The notes below the pieces were generated by a model that saw only the letters and a program-made list of their open reading frames with translations, made no database searches and had not been told where the DNA came from. From contig NZ_WNKS01000025.1 of assembly GCF_009720655.1 (NCBI RefSeq), positions 1 to 55,023 of the forward strand: DNA of 55,023 nucleotides, written 5' to 3'. Below are positions 39,231 through 48,410 of this stretch, in pieces. The position numbers and the translations under genes were made by a program. The DNA is from Rhodoblastus acidophilus (lineage in GTDB: Bacteria > Pseudomonadota > Alphaproteobacteria > Rhizobiales > Beijerinckiaceae). The stretch's first letter is position 1, and each line of letters starts with the position of its first letter.

Positions 39231-40024
39231 TGCTCGACATCAGGACGCCGCAGGACGCGGCGATCTGCCCGCTGATTTCGGCGCGGCCGCCCTCGATCGT
39301 GGACGTTGAGAGCGCGCCGACGGACGAGACCCTGCTGCCGCAGATCCTGCACTTCACGCCGCGCGGGGCGGCCTGGTCGACAGACGAGAATTTCGAGCCT
39401 GAGACGGTGCTGCGCGGCGTGTGGCTCGCCATCGCCGATTTCGCCGCCGACATGTGGACGCGGTTGTTCACGGTGTTTTCGCAGGCGTTCCCGTCGCTGG
39501 TCACGGATGCGCTGGCCGATTGGGAGACCGAGCTTGGACTGCCCGAGGCGGGCGAGGAGGCGATCTACGCCACGCTTGACGACGCCGCCCGGTTACGCGC
39601 GGTGCGGCAGGCCTACGCCGACGCCGGCGGCGCCTCGCCGGGCTATTTCATCTGTGTGGCGGACCAGCTCGGCTATCGCGTCGAGGTGACCGAAAACGGG
39701 TTCTTCGCCTTCGACGGAACGCCGTTCGATGGCGCGACCCGGTTGGCGATGCTTTCCGATGTGCGCCTGTTTTCGTGCGACGGCGTGATGAGCTTCGACA
39801 GCGTGACCGGCCTGACCAATTTTTGCGTCGATCCGACGCAGTTCTGGACGGTCAAGCTGCTCGATATCCAGGCCACCTATCTCGCCTTTGACGGCGTGAT
39901 GAGCTTCGACGGCGCGCAGGCGCTGACGTCGATCCCGTACGCGACCGCGCTCGAACGCCGCATCCGCAATCGCGCCAACGTCGAAACTTACGTCTTTTTC
40001 GATTACTCTGGGGCAGCCTCATGA
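39230..40024 (+). CDS. tail protein (Mu gp48/DUF2313-like), 264 aa
   Basis: Residues ~35-150 follow the gp48/YmfQ pattern (LPQILHFTPRGAAWSTDENF, FVFSQ-like helix, LPEAGEEAIYATLDDAARLR). The C-terminal part has three imperfect repeats of an FDGxxSFDxxxxLT unit (around 39706, 39775 and 39887), two encoded by an identical 21-base stretch, perhaps a fibre-attachment surface. ATGA overlap with the fibre gene. Confidence 0.85.
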   Translation: MLDIRTPQDAAICPLISARPPSIVDVESAPTDETLLPQILHFTPRGAAWSTDENFEPETVLRGVWLAIADFAADMWTRLFTVFSQAFPSLVTDALADWETELGLPEAGEEAIYATLDDAARLRAVRQAYADAGGASPGYFICVADQLGYRVEVTENGFFAFDGTPFDGATRLAMLSDVRLFSCDGVMSFDSVTGLTNFCVDPTQFWTVKLLDIQATYLAFDGVMSFDGAQALTSIPYATALERRIRNRANVETYVFFDYSGAAS

Positions 40025-41010
40025 AATACGTTCCGCCGCTTGGATCGACCGATCTGGAAGCTTCCTATGTCCAGGGTAACGCCGCCGTCGGTCTCGCCGG
40101 GTCAATCCCGACGGCGCGCGGCTTCGAGGTGGTGCAGCGCGAGATCGTCAATGCGATCCTCCTTGACGGGCTGACGCCAAACGATGCCGATCTGACGCAG
40201 TTGCGGCAGCTGTTTGGCGCGCGCCTGAAAAAGTCCGGCGGCATAGTGACGGGGTTGCTGACTCTGCAGGGTGGCCTGATGGTGACCGGCAGGGCTATCA
40301 CATCGAACGATACGCTCGACAGCGACGATTACAGCGGAACCATTCAGGCCACAGGCAGCGCGACCGGGCAAACGTTCCATTTGCCCACCCCGGCGTCATC
40401 TGGCGGCGCCCGGTTTCGGTGGATCAATGGCTCAAGCGCGAACTGGAATCTGACCACCAGCGCTGGCCAAATCGTCAACACGACTTGGACCGGCGTGACA
40501 ATGGTCTCGCGGCCGGGCACCGTCATGGATTTCGAATGTGACGGCGCTTCATGGCTGCTGGTCGCGGGCAATGGCCTGGCGGCGGGGTCATGTGGGTTCC
40601 GAATGTTCGGGGCTCCGGCTGACATCCCCTCGGGCATACTGACAAATTTGACGGGCTGGCCGAGCATGACCATCTCGGGGATTAGCGGCAGCGTCGATCA
40701 ATCAGCCGGAAATTTCAACGCCGCAGCTGGCGACGCCGGAGATTGGATTTTCACGGCCGGCGCCAACACAAACGGCGCATCCAACAACGAGCGAATTCTC
40801 ATTTTCCAGAACAGCGCCGCCATCGCCAATCAAGCGCTCTCGGTATCGGGCACGCCTATCGCGAACCTCGATCCAAATTGCTGTTCTGGTGTGATCCGCG
40901 TTTCTGCCGGCGATACCGTTTACGCAAAATATTACCATGATGCAGGATCAACGCAGGCGATGGGCAACAATTCCATCAACTTTTTTTCCGGCTTTCGCGT
41001 CGGCATCTGA
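40021..41010 (+). CDS. tail fibre protein, 329 aa
   Basis: The N-terminal ~70 residues (YVPPLGSTDLEASYVQGNAA, LDGLTPNDADLTQLRQLF) are a baseplate-attachment domain common in phage fibres. The middle carries LQGGLMVTGRA-type repeats and the C-terminus (~195-329) is a beta-rich receptor-binding head. It has no signal peptide, unlike the following genes. Made together with gp48 (ATGA). Confidence 0.8.
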   Translation: MKYVPPLGSTDLEASYVQGNAAVGLAGSIPTARGFEVVQREIVNAILLDGLTPNDADLTQLRQLFGARLKKSGGIVTGLLTLQGGLMVTGRAITSNDTLDSDDYSGTIQATGSATGQTFHLPTPASSGGARFRWINGSSANWNLTTSAGQIVNTTWTGVTMVSRPGTVMDFECDGASWLLVAGNGLAAGSCGFRMFGAPADIPSGILTNLTGWPSMTISGISGSVDQSAGNFNAAAGDAGDWIFTAGANTNGASNNERILIFQNSAAIANQALSVSGTPIANLDPNCCSGVIRVSAGDTVYAKYYHDAGSTQAMGNNSINFFSGFRVGI

Positions 41011-41019
41011 GGCAGGGAC

Positions 41020-41586
41020 ATGGCGGATTATACACTCACTCTTGCGCAGTTGGATAAAGTGATGGCTGCGATTCCTTTGGCCATGCGCGGGCCGGACGCG
41101 GGGCTTTCCTTCGCGCTCACGCACCATATCGCGTCAGAAGAGAAGGTCGCGGCTCCGGAGGCTGGCGCCACGGTCTCTACCGTGACATTCGAGGCGCCGA
41201 CCTCCGGCATCCTCACCACCACAGACGCTGTGGACGCGGTCGTTGCGCCGATCATCGCCGAAGTGCTTGCTGGGCGCACGCCGCCGGCGCCCCCCGCGCC
41301 CGTGCCTCAATCGGTAAGCCGCCGCCAATTCTTTCATGCCGTTGCTTTGGCGGGGTTCCTGACGGAAGCCGAAGCCGAAGCCGCTGTCGCGCGTCAGGCG
41401 CTGCCTGCTGCTGTCCTGGCCGAAATTGGAAAACTCCCGGCAGGAGACCAATTTGGAGCGCGGATGCTCGCGATTGGCGCTGAGACGTTTGAGCGCGCGA
41501 ACCCGCTGATGAACCTCATGGCGGCGGCTCTCGGCCATGACGCGGGCGACGTTGACGACCTGTTCCGGTTCGCCGCTACGCTCTGA
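41020..41586 (+). CDS. tail-associated protein with SRRQFF domain, 188 aa
   Basis: Residues ~98-188 (SVSRRQFFHAVALAGFLTEA, ERANPLMNLMAAALGHDAGD) form a helical domain often found at the end of phage tail or fibre-assembly proteins. The same domain ends the 193-aa protein at 50406-50987. The N-terminal half is unrelated to that of its paralogue. A fibre chaperone or connector role is inferred. Confidence 0.65.
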   Translation: MADYTLTLAQLDKVMAAIPLAMRGPDAGLSFALTHHIASEEKVAAPEAGATVSTVTFEAPTSGILTTTDAVDAVVAPIIAEVLAGRTPPAPPAPVPQSVSRRQFFHAVALAGFLTEAEAEAAVARQALPAAVLAEIGKLPAGDQFGARMLAIGAETFERANPLMNLMAAALGHDAGDVDDLFRFAATL

Positions 41587-41605
41587 CATCATAGGACATT
41601 TTGCA

Positions 41606-42190
41606 ATGTTGAAACGAACGCTTCTCGCGGGCGCGTTGGCGCTCATCTGCGCGTCATCTGCGTTCGCCGATACGCCGATTGTCTCGGGCCGAGGGGATGT
41701 GGTCGGGTGGACTCGCGTCGGGTCCGGAACTGAACCGGTTCAAGTGCAAGCATTTTCAACCAGCGGTGTGTGGCTCTCCGATAGCGCGACCGCTCCAGCC
41801 GGCGCGGCTGGAGTCGTCTATGTCTCCGGGGGCAACATCTCGCCAGTGCTCACCGCCAAAAACCAATGGTGGGTGCTGCCGGGACAGGGCGCGGCGTCAG
41901 CGACCATCGGCGTGATACCTGTGAGCCAGTCGAGTGGGCAGAGCATTGCCACCGCCCAAAGGACAATCGGGGTCACCGCATCGCAGATCGTCGCAGCCCG
42001 TACATCTCGGCGGGCGGTCACGATCGCAAATTGGGGCGCCACTGATATCTACGTCGGCAATCCCGACGTGACGACGTCGACGGGCGCGCGCATCCCCCCG
42101 GGGCGCGCCAGAACCGTCGAGACGTCGGCGGCGATATACGGCATTTCCGGGTCCGCCGGGCAGGCGGCCGACGCGCTGGAGACGTACTGA
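41606..42190 (+). CDS. exported hypothetical protein, 194 aa
   Basis: Begins with a clear Sec signal ([18 protein letters not shown], cleavage after AFA near residue 21). The rest is beta-rich with low complexity (GVTASQIVAARTSRRAVTIA, NWGATDIYVGNPDV). AGGA lies upstream. It is the first of five consecutive genes with export signals in the fibre region. Nearly the same leader occurs at 47975 and 51011. Function unknown; a surface or spike component is likely. Confidence 0.7.
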   Translation: MLKRTLLAGALALICASSAFADTPIVSGRGDVVGWTRVGSGTEPVQVQAFSTSGVWLSDSATAPAGAAGVVYVSGGNISPVLTAKNQWWVLPGQGAASATIGVIPVSQSSGQSIATAQRTIGVTASQIVAARTSRRAVTIANWGATDIYVGNPDVTTSTGARIPPGRARTVETSAAIYGISGSAGQAADALETY

Positions 42191-42984
42191 TGCGCCGCGC
42201 CGTTTTCTACGCCGTTGCGGCGCTCCTGATCGTGTCTGGCTTGCCTCAAGCGCCGGCCCGCGCTGACAGCCTGTCGGACTTCACCCCTGGCGCTGTGCGC
42301 GTCATCGGTCAAAGCCGCGTCCCATTCGTTATCCCGTCCTCCGGGACGATGGGCGCCAATGGGGCGCTGAGCGGAATCACTGCCGTCGCCAGCCCATACC
42401 CCGCCGCCTACGTCTATTTGCCCGCGAACGCCATCGCGTCAGGCGTCGCGGCGGGTTGGTATTACGCCGAATTTTCATCGACCACGGCGGCGACGGTTTA
42501 CAACAACGCCTATACGAGCGGGACGCCGGCGATCCCTGCGAGCAAGGCCGCTTTTGCGACCACAGGGACGGGCGCTTACACCCAGACGACGGGAGCGCTC
42601 ACTGCATACAGCATGACGGTGCCTGCTGGTCTAATCGGCCCAAACGGGGCTGTATATGTGCCCGCAACCCTGTCAAACAACAATAGCGCTGGGGCAAAAA
42701 GCACATCGCTATACCTTGGCGCGTCTCAACTCGGGTCGAATTCAACCACGACAACACGCGGCGCGTCGTACCTCTTTGGTGTGGCGAATGCCGGGTCTGA
42801 GACTGTGCAGGTGAGCGCCGTCAGCGGCGGCGGCGTCATCGGCGCGTCTGCCGGCATCCCATACTACAGCGCGGTCAATACGGCGACAGCCACGACGATC
42901 TCCGTGAAGATTGGCGTCGCAACAGCGACCGACACCAACACGCTGGAAACCGCGACGATCCAGTTAACGCCCGGAGTGCCGTGA
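42190..42984 (+). CDS. exported beta-rich protein, 264 aa
   Basis: Signal peptide MRRAVFYAVAALLIVSGL with a likely site after ARA (~25). The mature part is Ala/Ser/Thr-rich, like spike or fibre knob domains (VYLPANAIASGVAAGWYYAE, TGAYTQTTGALTAYSMTVPA). Similar knob-like domains are found in phage fibre proteins. TGATG-coupled to both neighbours. Confidence 0.68.
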   Translation: MRRAVFYAVAALLIVSGLPQAPARADSLSDFTPGAVRVIGQSRVPFVIPSSGTMGANGALSGITAVASPYPAAYVYLPANAIASGVAAGWYYAEFSSTTAATVYNNAYTSGTPAIPASKAAFATTGTGAYTQTTGALTAYSMTVPAGLIGPNGAVYVPATLSNNNSAGAKSTSLYLGASQLGSNSTTTTRGASYLFGVANAGSETVQVSAVSGGGVIGASAGIPYYSAVNTATATTISVKIGVATATDTNTLETATIQLTPGVP

Positions 42985-44039
42985 TGTCGAAATGCATTCA
43001 TGGAGCGTTTGTGCTCGTATTGTGCGCTGTCCCTGCGCTTGCGGCTGACCCTGGCATAAACCCAAAACTACAAATTCAGGACGGCGGAACCAACGCCGCG
43101 ACTGCGGCGGACGCTCGCCGTAATTTGGGCGTCGGGACGCATTCCGTCGATAGCTCCGGGAATGCGACGCTTTCAGCCCCAGATGGGTCGGAGGGCGTCG
43201 GGAAACAGCACACGCTTGGCGGTGTGACACCTGTTGAGTTTGCGGTGATGCAGAACGGGCAGCTCGGTCACGGCGCAACATGGCTGTGTTGGTCGGCGGT
43301 GAGCACGTCGGTACGATGCAATTACGCCGCTATCGGTTCTGGCCAACATACGTTCGGGAATGGGCATGGCGAAATGCTGCGCGTGGAGGACCCCGGCGAC
43401 GCCATCACAGTGGTCACGCGCATCAGGCCCGGGGCTCGGCCCGACAATATTGCGATTTACGGATCGACTGGGAGCACGGCGCTGGCCGCAGTCGGCGACT
43501 ATGGCAAGATCGACATGATGATCGATGAAGAACGCGTGTTTCGGGTGTCGAAAATTCAAGCGACGCTGAGCAAACCGCTGGTTGCGATGGGCACGGCCAC
43601 CGGAGCTAATCCAAGCGCCGGCAATATCGGCGAGTTGATTTCGACGTATAAGGAAGCGCCCGCCGGTGTCTCGCTCACGAACAATACCCCGACCACCATC
43701 ATGTCGATCACGCTGACGGCAGGAAATTGGGATATTTCCGGGGATTGTGGGTTTCTGCCAGCCAACGCGACGCCGATCGTTTACGAGATATGCTCGGCTA
43801 CCGTCACGATAGACACGCCTGACGGACCGGACCGAACGGTGCTCGGACGCCCCGATCGCGGCAACTACAACAACGCGCGCTGGCAATGGACGGGCAACGG
43901 GGTGAGTTTTGACTCGCTGCCGGTCGGCCCTCTGCGCGTGAATCTCACTGCGCCCAAAGAATACAATCTGGTGGGCCAAGCCGGCCACACCGGGGCTGTC
44001 ACTGGATACGGCTCGCTGCGCGCCACGAGGGTTCCATGA
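42984..44039 (+). CDS. fibre-like protein with signal peptide, 351 aa
   Basis: Signal peptide (CIHGAFVLVLCAVPALAA, cut near 21) is followed at once by QDGGTNAATAADARRNLGVG, the GGT-x-A-AR-NLG motif of phage tail fibres. The mature part is beta-rich. A fibre motif directly behind an export signal is unusual, because tails assemble in the cytoplasm. Confidence 0.72.
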   Translation: MSKCIHGAFVLVLCAVPALAADPGINPKLQIQDGGTNAATAADARRNLGVGTHSVDSSGNATLSAPDGSEGVGKQHTLGGVTPVEFAVMQNGQLGHGATWLCWSAVSTSVRCNYAAIGSGQHTFGNGHGEMLRVEDPGDAITVVTRIRPGARPDNIAIYGSTGSTALAAVGDYGKIDMMIDEERVFRVSKIQATLSKPLVAMGTATGANPSAGNIGELISTYKEAPAGVSLTNNTPTTIMSITLTAGNWDISGDCGFLPANATPIVYEICSATVTIDTPDGPDRTVLGRPDRGNYNNARWQWTGNGVSFDSLPVGPLRVNLTAPKEYNLVGQAGHTGAVTGYGSLRATRVP

Positions 44040-45127
44040 TCAAGCTTGATCGCCGTGAAGTCTTGAAATCCTCCATCGCCGCCGCCGCCGCCGCCACGAT
44101 GCTGCCGCTCCCCGCCTCGGCGGCGCATCCTGGGGTCACGGTGGGGGCGATCCGATGGGATGCATGGTACGCCGGGCCAGCTTCGCTCAACGCGCCGCAA
44201 GCGCAGTCCAATCTCAGCCCGCAGCGGTATCAATCTCGCGCTCCAGCCTGCGCTACGGTGATCAATGATCATACGATTTCGCTGGATTCGTGCGTGTCGC
44301 AATCGGCTATCGACGCGGAGATCACTGCCGCGCATGGCGCCGGTCTAGATTACTGGGCGTATGATTGGTACGGCACGACCAGAGCGATCCAAAACGCATG
44401 GAGATTCCACCAAACATCGTCGATCAAAAATCAGATGAATTGGTGTCATCTGTGGTCGTCGTACACGAATTTTCACTTGGAAATTCAATCATCAATGGCG
44501 GACGTCATGAGCCGCCTCGCGCAGAGCAATTATCAGCGGGTGATCAGCGGGCGTCCTCTCGTGTGCTTGCTCGCAGACAGTTACGCCGTGGTCGATCTAG
44601 CGGCAGACATCACGGCTTTCAGGGCGGCGTGCGGTACCGCAGGAGTTGGGAACCCATATATCGTTCTGGTGTCCCATCCTGTGCCGATTGACGGCGTGCT
44701 CGCCGCGACCGGGGCGGATGCACTGGGTTTCTACGCGACGAATTCCAGCCCCATCGCCGAGCAACCGTATTCTGGCCTTGTGGCGCTTGTCGAGCAGACA
44801 TGGCAAACGCGCGCCGATTCCGGACAGGCGAGCATCCCGACTGCAATGACTGGCTGGGACCATCGTCCAATGGTGGAGCGGCCCAACGCCGCAGGCGGCC
44901 CGCAAACCGCATGGCGGGGCTGGCTGGATTATGTCGTCGCTGGAACGCCTTCTGAAATCGCTGCGCATGTTGGGCGAATGCTGCAATTTCTACGCGATCA
45001 TCCCACAGAATGCCCAGCACAAACTGGTCTGGTCTATTCGTGGAATGAGCACAGCGAAGGCGGCTCCACGCTCAACCCGTCATTGGGCGGGCGCGCAATT
45101 CTCGACGCCGTCGCCGGCGTTCTGTGA
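44036..45127 (+). CDS. secreted GH99-like glycoside hydrolase, 363 aa
   Basis: Begins with a twin-arginine-type leader (DRREVLKSS, Arg6-Arg7, then an Ala-rich core ending ASA). The enzyme part shows GAIRWDAWYAGP, DYWAYDWYG and a C-terminal VYSWNEHSEGG motif, the pattern of GH99/WbsX-like hydrolases that act on surface glycans. Candidate active-site acids are in the WAYDW and SWNEH segments. It probably degrades capsule, O-antigen or exopolysaccharide. Substrate cannot be read from sequence. Confidence 0.62.
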   Translation: MIKLDRREVLKSSIAAAAAATMLPLPASAAHPGVTVGAIRWDAWYAGPASLNAPQAQSNLSPQRYQSRAPACATVINDHTISLDSCVSQSAIDAEITAAHGAGLDYWAYDWYGTTRAIQNAWRFHQTSSIKNQMNWCHLWSSYTNFHLEIQSSMADVMSRLAQSNYQRVISGRPLVCLLADSYAVVDLAADITAFRAACGTAGVGNPYIVLVSHPVPIDGVLAATGADALGFYATNSSPIAEQPYSGLVALVEQTWQTRADSGQASIPTAMTGWDHRPMVERPNAAGGPQTAWRGWLDYVVAGTPSEIAAHVGRMLQFLRDHPTECPAQTGLVYSWNEHSEGGSTLNPSLGGRAILDAVAGVL

Positions 45128-45148
45128 CGCGACGTAACTGAGGCCATC

Positions 45149-47086
45149 ATGAAAATCACACTTTTGCTGATCGCGCTGCTCTGCGCGGCGCCGGCGCTTG
45201 CGGCGCCCGGCACAAAACGCATATTGGGCGTCGGTGACGGGGGAACAGGGGCTGAGGCGGCGTCCGCCGCTCGCAGCAATCTTGGCGCGGCCAGCCGTGG
45301 CGCGAATTCCGACATCACGTCGATCAACGGGCTCACCATGCCGCTCTCGACAGGGCAAGGCGGCACCGCCAGCGCGACGGGAGATCTGTCGGCGATGACG
45401 GCGACGGTCAACGTGCTGCGCGGCTATGGCGCGCTGCCCGCCCCAGTGTGCAATGGGGCGGCTGACGACCGCACAGCGCTGCGGGCGATCATCACAGCAG
45501 CGGCTGGTAATGCTCGCGTGCTGATTCCTGCCAGCGTCACTTGTCGCGCGGACCTTCTCACGCTGCCATCCAATTCGCATCTGACCGTTGACGGAACGCT
45601 GAAGGCGCCGGACGGGATCGTTCAAACCGTGATCCAGATCGGCAGCGGCGCCAGTAATGTGGTGATCGACGGATCTGGCGTGATCGACGGCAACCGCAAC
45701 AACACAACCGGGGCCAACGGCGCGGCCGGGGGCATCAGCTCGGGGCCGACTGCCTCGAATGTTCAAATTCGCGGCGTGACGATCCAGGGAGCCCGCATGT
45801 GGCCGCTTAATCTCGTCGGCGTTTCCGGCTGCTCTGTTACAGACGTCACGATGCGGGACTCGACAAATTCGGCCGAGTTTGCGGCGGGCTCAAACAATTG
45901 TTGGGCCTCGCGTCTGAAAATCAGCAACATCGACAACGACGGGAGCTTTGTTTTTTATAAAGGCGTCTGGAACTCCGGCATTACTGATTCTGTCATCGAA
46001 GGCGGCTTTGTTTCTGGTATCGGCGTCTATAACGACAACGATACGCAAACGCTGAGTCATGACCTTGTGATCGCCAACAACATTCTGCGCGGCAACGGGC
46101 GCGTCGGCCTGGAAGTATCGGTCGGAACGCGCACCGATCAGACGCGGAACCATTACAACATCAAAATTAAAGACAACGTGCTGGTTGGGAACGGGACACA
46201 GAATCTTTCTCTTGGCGACATTGCCTTGTCTGCGATTGAGCGCTCGGACATTTCCGGTAACTCGTCGTTCTCATATGGTGGGGCGTCCACGTCACCGGCG
46301 ATCAAGATTGCCCTTGGAGCGAACGCGCTCACCATCGAAAACAACAAGATTTTCAACCCTGGGCCAGGCGGCGCGTCCGGCGTCTGCTTTCAATTTGCGC
46401 CGGGAACGACTGCGGAACGCTGGATCATTCGCAACAATACTTGCATTGACAATCAGGAGACGCGGACAGTCGCTTACGGATTTCTCGGGAAAATTCCGAC
46501 CAAATCCCAAGTGCATGACAATCGGGTGATCAACACAATCGGCGGTTTCGGCCCTCTCAGCGAGGGCTCGTCGCTGGCGTTTGGCTGGAAAGGCCAGATC
46601 TCCAATTCGGACCAGATTGCCGCGCTGAACTATCACACGAGCACGAAGCGCACGACAGCGCTGCAAATGCGTGGCGACACGGACAGCGTGTCGATTGGCG
46701 GCATCGAGGGCAGTCCGAAAACAATCACTCTCTCGACAGAGGACGGGGACAACGCGGGCAAGATCGTCGTCAACGGGGCTCTCCATCACGGCGGAGCCGC
46801 ATGGATCGACCCGATCAACCACACTGAGGACAACACGGCCGTCGTGTCTGCGGGACGAGACAATGCGACACTCATCAACACGACACTCATCCCGGCTTTC
46901 ACGGTGCTGATCCCGCCGCTGACCGGAGCAAACGGTCAGATTTTCAGACTGTCGTCTGATGGCGGGGTCACGTCGATGACGGTCAAGGACAGCGACGGCA
47001 ACAGCATCTCCGGCTCGCCCACAACCCTGGCGGCCGGCGTGGGGCGCACCTTTCTGTCCGATGGGTCCGCCTGGCATGTGCAGTGA
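45149..47086 (+). CDS. tailspike-like beta-helix protein with signal peptide, 645 aa
   Basis: A signal peptide (MKITLLLIALLCAAPALAA, ~19 residues) leads into a tail fibre motif (VGDGGTGAEAASAARSNLGA) and a GQGGTASAT linker. Residues ~95-450 form a pectate-lyase-type right-handed beta-helix (SNVQIRGVTIQGARMWPLNL, HDLVIANNILRGNGRVGLEV). A short capping domain ends the protein. Such helices bind or cleave surface polysaccharide. The export signal is unexpected for a virion spike. Confidence 0.78.
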   Translation: MKITLLLIALLCAAPALAAPGTKRILGVGDGGTGAEAASAARSNLGAASRGANSDITSINGLTMPLSTGQGGTASATGDLSAMTATVNVLRGYGALPAPVCNGAADDRTALRAIITAAAGNARVLIPASVTCRADLLTLPSNSHLTVDGTLKAPDGIVQTVIQIGSGASNVVIDGSGVIDGNRNNTTGANGAAGGISSGPTASNVQIRGVTIQGARMWPLNLVGVSGCSVTDVTMRDSTNSAEFAAGSNNCWASRLKISNIDNDGSFVFYKGVWNSGITDSVIEGGFVSGIGVYNDNDTQTLSHDLVIANNILRGNGRVGLEVSVGTRTDQTRNHYNIKIKDNVLVGNGTQNLSLGDIALSAIERSDISGNSSFSYGGASTSPAIKIALGANALTIENNKIFNPGPGGASGVCFQFAPGTTAERWIIRNNTCIDNQETRTVAYGFLGKIPTKSQVHDNRVINTIGGFGPLSEGSSLAFGWKGQISNSDQIAALNYHTSTKRTTALQMRGDTDSVSIGGIEGSPKTITLSTEDGDNAGKIVVNGALHHGGAAWIDPINHTEDNTAVVSAGRDNATLINTTLIPAFTVLIPPLTGANGQIFRLSSDGGVTSMTVKDSDGNSISGSPTTLAAGVGRTFLSDGSAWHVQ

Positions 47087-47098
47087 GGGGTCGGCGCG

Positions 47099-47944
47099 AT
47101 GAGAACACAAACCCTTAACCTGCGCGCGCGAACGAATGAGGACTTCATTTTCACGCGCGATTTTAGCCAGATCGCGATCGCATACGATATTCCCGCCAGC
47201 GTGATCAGGATGCACGCGCGCATTTCGGCGGCGTCGCAAGCCGTCGAATATGGATGGGCCAGCGACAGCTCAGAAGATGGGAAAGTCGAATTCGATCCGC
47301 AAACCGGCTTCTGTGTGTTTTCTGCGCCGGCGGCGCAGATGGCGATGATGCCGGTCGCGCTGAGATATGATTGCCGGATCGAGCTACAGGACGGCTCAAA
47401 GAAAGCGCCGTTCGCGGGCGGTCTTGGCTTTACGCGCGGCGTCACGTCCAGGGGCGGCGATCTCAGCCCCTCGACATTGGCGCTTGGCGACACAGTCGAA
47501 GTGCTGGGGGAATTTTCGCCTGTTGCGCTGCCTGTGTCGCAAACGGCGATACTGGAAGCGGTGCGGGCGGCTGCGGCGCGGGTGACGCCAGAGGGTCTCC
47601 CCGCGCAGTTCGCCGCGCTATCCCCGGCTGATTGCGCGCTAGTCTCACAGCTGCTTTTTGCCGCGATCCCGGAAATCGTTGACGGCGTTGTCCCAGTGGG
47701 GGGCGGCCAAGTCGTTTTTGACGGGAGCGGGTTTTTGACCCGCGCTGGCGGCGGCGAAGTTCCGCTTGGTTTTACCAGCGATTCGTGGCTGGTCTCTCTG
47801 GTCGAATCGCTCCCTCTCGGGGATCAGAGGGCGATCGCTCAGATGATCGTCGGCGCGCTGCCCAACATGACGACCGATGTGGTTCCGGTTCGGACGGGAC
47901 AGGCCTGCTTCAGCCGCTCGCGGTTTTGCGTGCGCGCTCGCTGA
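47099..47944 (+). CDS. hypothetical phage protein, 281 aa
   Basis: The N-terminal ~100 residues (FIFTRDFSQIAIAYDIPASV, FAGGLGFTRGV) look like the beta-sandwich that opens several tail/fibre accessory proteins. The C-terminal part is helical with repeated 'lsqxxxAAIPxIVDGVVPV'-like units, at ~183-205 and ~245-265. No signal peptide. Function unknown. Confidence 0.62.
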   Translation: MRTQTLNLRARTNEDFIFTRDFSQIAIAYDIPASVIRMHARISAASQAVEYGWASDSSEDGKVEFDPQTGFCVFSAPAAQMAMMPVALRYDCRIELQDGSKKAPFAGGLGFTRGVTSRGGDLSPSTLALGDTVEVLGEFSPVALPVSQTAILEAVRAAAARVTPEGLPAQFAALSPADCALVSQLLFAAIPEIVDGVVPVGGGQVVFDGSGFLTRAGGGEVPLGFTSDSWLVSLVESLPLGDQRAIAQMIVGALPNMTTDVVPVRTGQACFSRSRFCVRAR

Positions 47945-47974
47945 AACGCTCCACCCAAAAGGCCAGATTTTGAA

Positions 47975-48037
47975 ATGCTGAAACGCCTCATCGTCGGCGC
48001 GCTTTCGTGCGCTTGTTCGACTTCGCGCGCCGGGTGA
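47975..48037 (+). CDS. orphan signal-peptide ORF, 20 aa
   Basis: Encodes MLKRLIVGALSCACSTSRAG and then stops. It is almost the same leader as [10 protein letters not shown] at 41606 and 51011, with a similar stretch upstream. It looks like the start of an exported gene whose mature part was lost by recombination, or a recombination seam kept between fibre genes. Confidence 0.45.
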   Translation: MLKRLIVGALSCACSTSRAG

Positions 48038-48041
48038 CCTG

Positions 48042-48410
48042 ATGACAAACATTCTGGACCTCTGGCCCTACCAAATCTCTGACGCGGTAGGGCCGGCTGA
48101 AGATTGGATCGCCGCGTTTTCCTACACGAATGGAGCGGCGCCGTGTGATCTTTCAGGCATCGCATTCTCGCTCACGCTGTCGTCTGCGGCGCACACGCCG
48201 TTGACGCTCGGGACATCAACGGGCGAATTGCAGATCGTGCAAAGCGAGGGCTCGTCAGTCAGCGACACGCTGTTGATTGCGGCCTCGGCGCAGACGCTGA
48301 CGCCGCTCGCCGCGGGTGAGAACTACTCCATCGTGTGCAAGGCGACTGCTGACGGCCACACCCGCAATGTGTTGCTGGGGCGGCTCTACGTGCGCCCGGC
48401 GCCACAATGA
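48042..48410 (+). CDS. hypothetical fibre-accessory protein, 122 aa
   Basis: Begins MTNILDLWPYQISDAVGPAE and is beta-rich (SGIAFSLTLSSAAHTPLTLG; NYSIVCKATADGHTRNVLLG), like the immunoglobulin-type domains in phage baseplate or upper fibre proteins. ATGA-coupled to the next gene. Confidence 0.6.
   Translation: MTNILDLWPYQISDAVGPAEDWIAAFSYTNGAAPCDLSGIAFSLTLSSAAHTPLTLGTSTGELQIVQSEGSSVSDTLLIAASAQTLTPLAAGENYSIVCKATADGHTRNVLLGRLYVRPAPQ

Noticed and set aside
20193-40024. Mu-like transposable phage
   Set aside because: Only the tail is Mu-like. No transposase or MuB-type genes are present, and the ends are a tyrosine-integrase att repeat in a tRNA gene.
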